Origin: Gammaproteobacteria bacterium
Lineage (GTDB): Bacteria > Pseudomonadota > Gammaproteobacteria > Steroidobacterales > GCA-2729495
NCBI GenBank assembly: GCA_030746435.1
Contig: JASLMV010000008.1
Span: 1 to 64,000 of the forward strand
Reading direction: 5' to 3'
DNA length: 64,000 nucleotides
Both the position numbers and the translations under genes were made by a program. Position 1 is the stretch's first letter. Each line of letters opens with the position of its first letter. Below, piece by piece: positions 60,325 to 64,000 of the stretch. The notes below the pieces were generated by a model. The model saw nothing but the letters and a program-made list of their open reading frames with translations, did no database searches and was not told the DNA's origin.

Positions 60325-60342
60325 AGGTAGCGGGGTTTTTTT
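60308..60342 (+). terminator. Attenuator terminator before leuA
   Basis: AAACCCCGC (60308-60316) pairs with GCGGGGTTT (60330-60338), with a 13-base loop and a T-run to 60342. It lies between leuL and leuA. In leucine excess the ribosome finishes leuL and this stem should form. Confidence 0.88.
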
Positions 60343-60407
60343 ATGCCGCAGATTGAGTAACAAGCGGCGCTGTGGTTAGTGTAGAGAGTAGATATGGAGA
60401 GCAGGCG

Positions 60408-62006
60408 ATGAACGAGCGCGTTGATGATCAGGGTAACGATCAGAGCGATGATCACGTAATCATCTTTGATACGACCCTCAGGGACGGCGAGCAGGCCCCG
60501 GGCTGCAGCATGACGCTGCGCGAAAAGCTGCGGGTGGCCAATGCTCTGCGTGAACTGCAGGTCGACGTCATCGAGGCCGGCTTTGCGGCCGCCTCCCCGG
60601 GCGACTTTGATTCTGTCCAGGCAATTGCCGAGCAGGTACAAGGCCCGGCTATCTGCAGCCTCGCCCGCTGCCACCCGGAGGACGTTGCGCGTGCGGCGGC
60701 TGCCGTAAAGCCTGCAGAACGCAGCCGCATACATGTATTCGTGGCGACTAGCGAAATTCATCGCAACCTCAAGCTGCAAATGGCCAAGGAAGAAATCATT
60801 CGGCGCGCCGTAGAATCCGTGCAACTTGCCCGCGAACATTGCGACGACGTCGAGTTTTCGCCTGAAGATGCATCGCGCACGGAACCGGGCTACCTGGCTG
60901 AAGTCGTGCAGGCCGTTATCGAAGCCGGGGCACGCACCGTAAACATCCCGGACACCGTGGGTTATACCGTGCCCGGCGAGTTTGCAGAACTGTTCGCCTA
61001 CCTGCGAGACAACGTGCCGAACATCGGCGATGCGGTGCTGAGTGTGCATTGTCACGACGACCTCGGGATGGCAGTCGCAAACAGCCTTGCGGCGGTCAGC
61101 GCGGGCGCAAGGCAGATCGAGTGCACGATCAACGGCATCGGCGAACGAGCCGGCAACTGCTCGCTCGAAGAAGTCGTGATGGCGCTGGACACCCGGCAAA
61201 ACTATTTCGGGGTCAGCTCGAACATCGATACGTCGCGGCTGTATCCGACCAGTCGGCTCGTGGCGAGTATTACCGGCATGCACGTGCCGCGTAACAAGGC
61301 CATCGTGGGTGAAAACGCTTTTGCCCACGAGGCCGGCATACACCAGCACGGCATGCTTAAAGATGCATCAACCTACGAGATCATGAAGCCTGAAAACGTC
61401 GGCCTGAGCCGGTCTAACCTCGTACTCGGCAAGCACAGCGGCCGGCACGCTTTTCGTGAACGCGTCGGGCAGCTGGGCTTCGAACTGGACGACGAAGAAA
61501 TAAACCGCGCCTTCGATGACTTCAAGAACCTGGCGGACCGCAAAAAGGAGCTGTTCGACGGTGACATCGAAGCCATCATCATGAACGTGGGCGAAACAAG
61601 GCCGGGCCCCTGGACGCTGGAGGAACTGCAGATCTCGGCCGGTACGGGCAAGATTGCCGGCGCTGCAGTCAGAATGAGCCATAGCGACGGGCGCAACATA
61701 AATGAGGCGGCTGTCGGTGACGGGCCCGTCGAAGCAGCGTTCAAAGCACTGGAACGGGTGGCCGGGTTCTCCCTGGAGCTGCGCAATTTCGAAGTCCGCA
61801 GCGTAACCATGGGTGAAGATGCCCAGGGTGAGGTAACCGTAACCGTGGAATATAATGGCCACAGTTACCGCGGCCACGGCATCAGTACCGATATCGTCGA
61901 AGCGGGTGCGCTGGCCTACCTTGAAGTGATAAACCGCGTGAGCCGGCGTATAGAATCCGGGACGGATAAACCGGCAGCCCCGTCGGCGGATGCGGCCGCG
62001 GTCTAG
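60408..62006 (+). CDS. leuA: 2-isopropylmalate synthase
   Basis: First committed step of leucine synthesis: condenses acetyl-CoA with 2-oxoisovalerate. I start it at ATG 60408 with a GGAG ribosome site (532 aa); a GTG frame reaches 60372. The catalytic barrel has [16 protein letters not shown] (about 20-35) with the metal-site Arg/Asp, and [13 protein letters not shown] with metal histidines. The C-terminal LeuA regulatory domain, which binds leucine for feedback inhibition, covers about 385-510. Controlled by the attenuator upstream. Followed by ilvE after 33 bases. Confidence 0.95.
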   Translation: MNERVDDQGNDQSDDHVIIFDTTLRDGEQAPGCSMTLREKLRVANALRELQVDVIEAGFAAASPGDFDSVQAIAEQVQGPAICSLARCHPEDVARAAAAVKPAERSRIHVFVATSEIHRNLKLQMAKEEIIRRAVESVQLAREHCDDVEFSPEDASRTEPGYLAEVVQAVIEAGARTVNIPDTVGYTVPGEFAELFAYLRDNVPNIGDAVLSVHCHDDLGMAVANSLAAVSAGARQIECTINGIGERAGNCSLEEVVMALDTRQNYFGVSSNIDTSRLYPTSRLVASITGMHVPRNKAIVGENAFAHEAGIHQHGMLKDASTYEIMKPENVGLSRSNLVLGKHSGRHAFRERVGQLGFELDDEEINRAFDDFKNLADRKKELFDGDIEAIIMNVGETRPGPWTLEELQISAGTGKIAGAAVRMSHSDGRNINEAAVGDGPVEAAFKALERVAGFSLELRNFEVRSVTMGEDAQGEVTVTVEYNGHSYRGHGISTDIVEAGALAYLEVINRVSRRIESGTDKPAAPSADAAAV

Positions 62007-62039
62007 CGTCGCAACGGCACAGCCATAAAGAGGAACACA

Positions 62040-63002
62040 ATGCCCATTAATAAATGCGACTGGATCTGGCAGAACGGCAAGATGGTGCCCTGGGATGACG
62101 CCCGGGTGCACGTGTTGGCGCATGGCCTGCACTACGGTTCCTCGGTATTCGAAGGCATCCGTGTGTACCCGACGCCGGCCGGCCTGAGGGCTTTCAGGCT
62201 TGCGGCTCACACGAAGCGCATGTTTGAGTCCGCCAAGATTCACCGTATCGAAATCCCCTACTCGCCGGAGGAAATCAACGCCGCATGCCGCGAGGTTGTA
62301 ACGCGCAACCAGCTAAGCAACGGGGCCTACATACGGCCGATCGCATTTCGCGGTTACGGCGAGATCGGTCTCGCGCCGGAAAATGGCAGCCCGATCGACA
62401 CAGTCGTCGCCGCCTGGGAATGGGGGGCGTACCTGGGCGCGGACGCTTTGGAAAAAGGCGTGGATGCTGGTATCTCATCCTGGCAACGCGTCGCACCCAA
62501 TACACTGCCTGCGCTGGCCAAGGCCGGCGGCAATTACCTGTCGAGTACGCTGATCAGCCAGGAGGCGAAAGCCAACGGGTTTCACGAGGGCATTGCACTG
62601 GCAACTGACGGCACCGTCAGCGAAGGTGCCGGCGAAAACCTGTTCCTGGTAAAGAACGGCAAGGTCTATACGCCGCCCTCCGCGGCCGCGATCCTGACGG
62701 GCATTACGCGCGACACGATCATTACGCTGGCAGCCGATGCCGGTATCGAAGTGATCGAGCAGTCCATCCCGAGGGAAATGTTGTACATCGCGGACGAATT
62801 GTTCATGACCGGTACTGCTGCAGAAGTAACACCTGTACGTTCCGTCGATCGGATCGCGATTGGCGAAGGCAGCCGCGGCGACATTACCCGCATTCTGCAG
62901 GAACTGTTTTTCGGCCTGTTCGGCGGCACCACGGAAGATAAATGGGGTTGGCTCGAACCGGTGGAAGAAAGCACAGGCTCGAGCAAGTCGGCGGCCGGAT
63001 AG
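62040..63002 (+). CDS. ilvE: Branched-chain amino acid aminotransferase
   Basis: PLP enzyme for the last step of leucine, isoleucine and valine synthesis. The 320-residue class IV protein has HYGSSVFEGIRVY (about 31-43), the PLP lysine at 161 in ALAKAGGNYLSS, the phosphate-binding ILTGITRDTI and GTAAEVTPVRSVD. AGAGGAA ribosome site. Its place between leuA and leuC puts the final transamination under leucine attenuation. Confidence 0.95.
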   Translation: MPINKCDWIWQNGKMVPWDDARVHVLAHGLHYGSSVFEGIRVYPTPAGLRAFRLAAHTKRMFESAKIHRIEIPYSPEEINAACREVVTRNQLSNGAYIRPIAFRGYGEIGLAPENGSPIDTVVAAWEWGAYLGADALEKGVDAGISSWQRVAPNTLPALAKAGGNYLSSTLISQEAKANGFHEGIALATDGTVSEGAGENLFLVKNGKVYTPPSAAAILTGITRDTIITLAADAGIEVIEQSIPREMLYIADELFMTGTAAEVTPVRSVDRIAIGEGSRGDITRILQELFFGLFGGTTEDKWGWLEPVEESTGSSKSAAG

Positions 63003-63051
63003 AAACTAAAGAAACGCAAAAAACAGATTCATGGCTAACGGCTAAAGCCGG

Positions 63052-63085
63052 TCATAACGACAGCGACCGCGACTCATAACGACAG
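63052..63085 (+). repeat. 12-bp direct repeat in the ilvE-leuC spacer
   Basis: TCATAACGACAG occurs at 63052-63063 and 63074-63085. The second copy runs into the leuC ribosome site AGGAG. It looks like a small local duplication. Confidence 0.7.
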
Positions 63086-63100
63086 GAGACATGATCCGCC

Positions 63101-64000
63101 ATGGGTGGAAAATCGCTTTTTGAGAAAGTCTGGGACGACCACGTCGTCGTGCCGGAAACTGAAGATACGCCGGCGGTGTTTTACATCGACCTGCATATCG
63201 TGCACGAGGTAACGACACCCCAGGCATTCAACATGCTGCGGGAAAGCGGCCTGCCCGTGCGGCGGCCCGACCTCGTGCTCGCGACTATGGACCACTCTAC
63301 CCCGACGGTACCGATCACGAACCTTGACGAGAGCCTTGACGCGGCGTCGGATCCGGAACCTGCAAACCAGATACGGGCGATGGTCAAAAACTGCGCAGAC
63401 TTCGGGATCGAGCTGCACGGATTCGGTAGCGCCCAGCGCGGTATCGTGCACGTAATAGGGCCCGAGATCGGCGCGACGCAGCCAGGTAAAACCATCGTAT
63501 GCGGCGACAGTCATTCGAGCACCCATGGTGCGTTCGGCGCGATGGGTTTCGGCATCGGGACAACCGAAGTCTGCCACGTGCTCGCGACGCAGTGCCTGCT
63601 GCAGCGTAAACCGAAAAGCATGGCGGTCAACATCACCGGCAAGCTCAAACCCGGGGTGGGCGCCAAGGACGTCATCCTCGCACTGATCGGCAAAATGGGC
63701 GTCGATGGCGGCACAGGCCACGTCATCGAGTACCGCGGTGAAACCATACGCGGGCTGAACATGGAAGAACGGATGACCATCTGTAACATGACCATCGAAG
63801 GCGGCGCACGTGCCGGCATGATTGCGCCCGACGAAACGACATTCGAGTTTCTAAAGGGCCGGCCGCAGGCACCCCAGGGCGCTGACTGGGACGCCGCAGT
63901 CGAGCGTTGGCGCAAACTGGTTTCTGATGACGACGCCGTGTTCGACAAGGAAGTCAACCTGGACGTTTCCGACCTCGAGCCACACGTAACCTATGGCACC
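63101..64000 (+). CDS. leuC: 3-isopropylmalate dehydratase large subunit, partial (3' end outside window)
   Basis: Large subunit of the [4Fe-4S] isomerase that converts 2- to 3-isopropylmalate. The first 300 residues match E. coli LeuC closely from memory: [48 protein letters not shown] and [20 protein letters not shown]. The cluster cysteines lie beyond the window end. ATG 63101 starts [16 protein letters not shown] is 12 bases upstream. An out-of-frame ATG at 63091 opens a ten-codon frame overlapping the start. leuD is expected next. Confidence 0.95.
   Translation, partial: MGGKSLFEKVWDDHVVVPETEDTPAVFYIDLHIVHEVTTPQAFNMLRESGLPVRRPDLVLATMDHSTPTVPITNLDESLDAASDPEPANQIRAMVKNCADFGIELHGFGSAQRGIVHVIGPEIGATQPGKTIVCGDSHSSTHGAFGAMGFGIGTTEVCHVLATQCLLQRKPKSMAVNITGKLKPGVGAKDVILALIGKMGVDGGTGHVIEYRGETIRGLNMEERMTICNMTIEGGARAGMIAPDETTFEFLKGRPQAPQGADWDAAVERWRKLVSDDDAVFDKEVNLDVSDLEPHVTYGT

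Noticed and set aside
60297-61349. 350-codon frame antisense to leuA
   Set aside because: Runs through the attenuator and opposite the catalytic barrel of leuA.
1-64000. tRNA, rRNA, CRISPR, prophage or insertion sequence
   Set aside because: No T-loop GGTTCGANTCC context with cloverleaf arms, no spaced direct-repeat arrays and no transposase or integrase motifs were seen by reading; a dedicated scan could still find a small RNA.

Overview
The window is chromosomal DNA of a free-living gammaproteobacterium, probably marine or sedimentary. It is moderately GC-rich by eye. Evidence for this placement is the thiolation/folate/replication gene order fabG-acpP-fabF-pabB-pabC-mltG-tmk-holB, a type II secretion pseudopilus operon, a Vibrio-like TonB2/TtpC energy-transduction cluster, and a leucine operon with a leader-peptide attenuator. 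The genus cannot be fixed from sequence reading alone. I saw no phage, insertion sequence, CRISPR array, rRNA or tRNA.

Layout. (1) 1-6913, minus strand: fatty-acid elongation (fabG, acpP, fabF), 4-aminobenzoate synthesis (pabB, pabC), peptidoglycan lytic transglycosylase mltG, thymidylate kinase and a partial holB. Most genes overlap or nearly touch. (2) 7217-12944, plus strand: gspG,H,I,J,K,L,M,N, the pseudopilus and inner-membrane platform of a type II secretion system. gspC,D,E,F are not here. (3) 12941-18965, minus: an AddAB-like helicase/nuclease pair. (4) 19021-26291: alanine aminotransferase with an MFS transporter, a VOC-fold protein, an NCS1 permease, an uncharacterised protein, a small secreted protein and 3-mercaptopyruvate sulfurtransferase. 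(5) 26437-30971: etfBA ending at a strong terminator, a membrane protein, a Prx5-type peroxiredoxin and an AlbA_2/Schlafen-like orphan.

(6) 31249-38013: TRAP transporter dctMQ, an MFS transporter and a short-chain dehydrogenase, divergent from an aldehyde dehydrogenase; then a 149-bp element with 30-bp terminal inverted repeats and an aldo/keto reductase. (7) 38233-43951: an MscS channel, a cytochrome c/cytochrome b pair, an IclR-type regulator, two tandem Sel1-repeat proteins and a membrane-anchored protein. (8) 44037-53842: a likely catabolic island with hydantoinase/oxoprolinase A and B subunits, an HMG-CoA lyase-like enzyme, a family III CoA-transferase, a second VOC paralogue, an O-methyltransferase, a TauE/SafE exporter and a fumarylacetoacetase-fold protein with degenerate active-site motifs. 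(9) 53882-59484, minus: a [2Fe-2S] ferredoxin, then TPR protein, TonB, ExbD, ExbB, TtpC-like proton channel and DUF3450, i.e. a complete second-type TonB system. (10) 59485-64000, plus: a non-coding region, the leucine-rich leader peptide with terminator/antiterminator, leuA, ilvE and the start of leuC.

The best-supported regulatory discovery is the leuL attenuator at 60166-60342. The best candidates for undescribed biology are the catabolic island with its paired VOC paralogues, the degenerate FAH-fold protein, and the 149-bp inverted-repeat element. None is proven by sequence reading alone.
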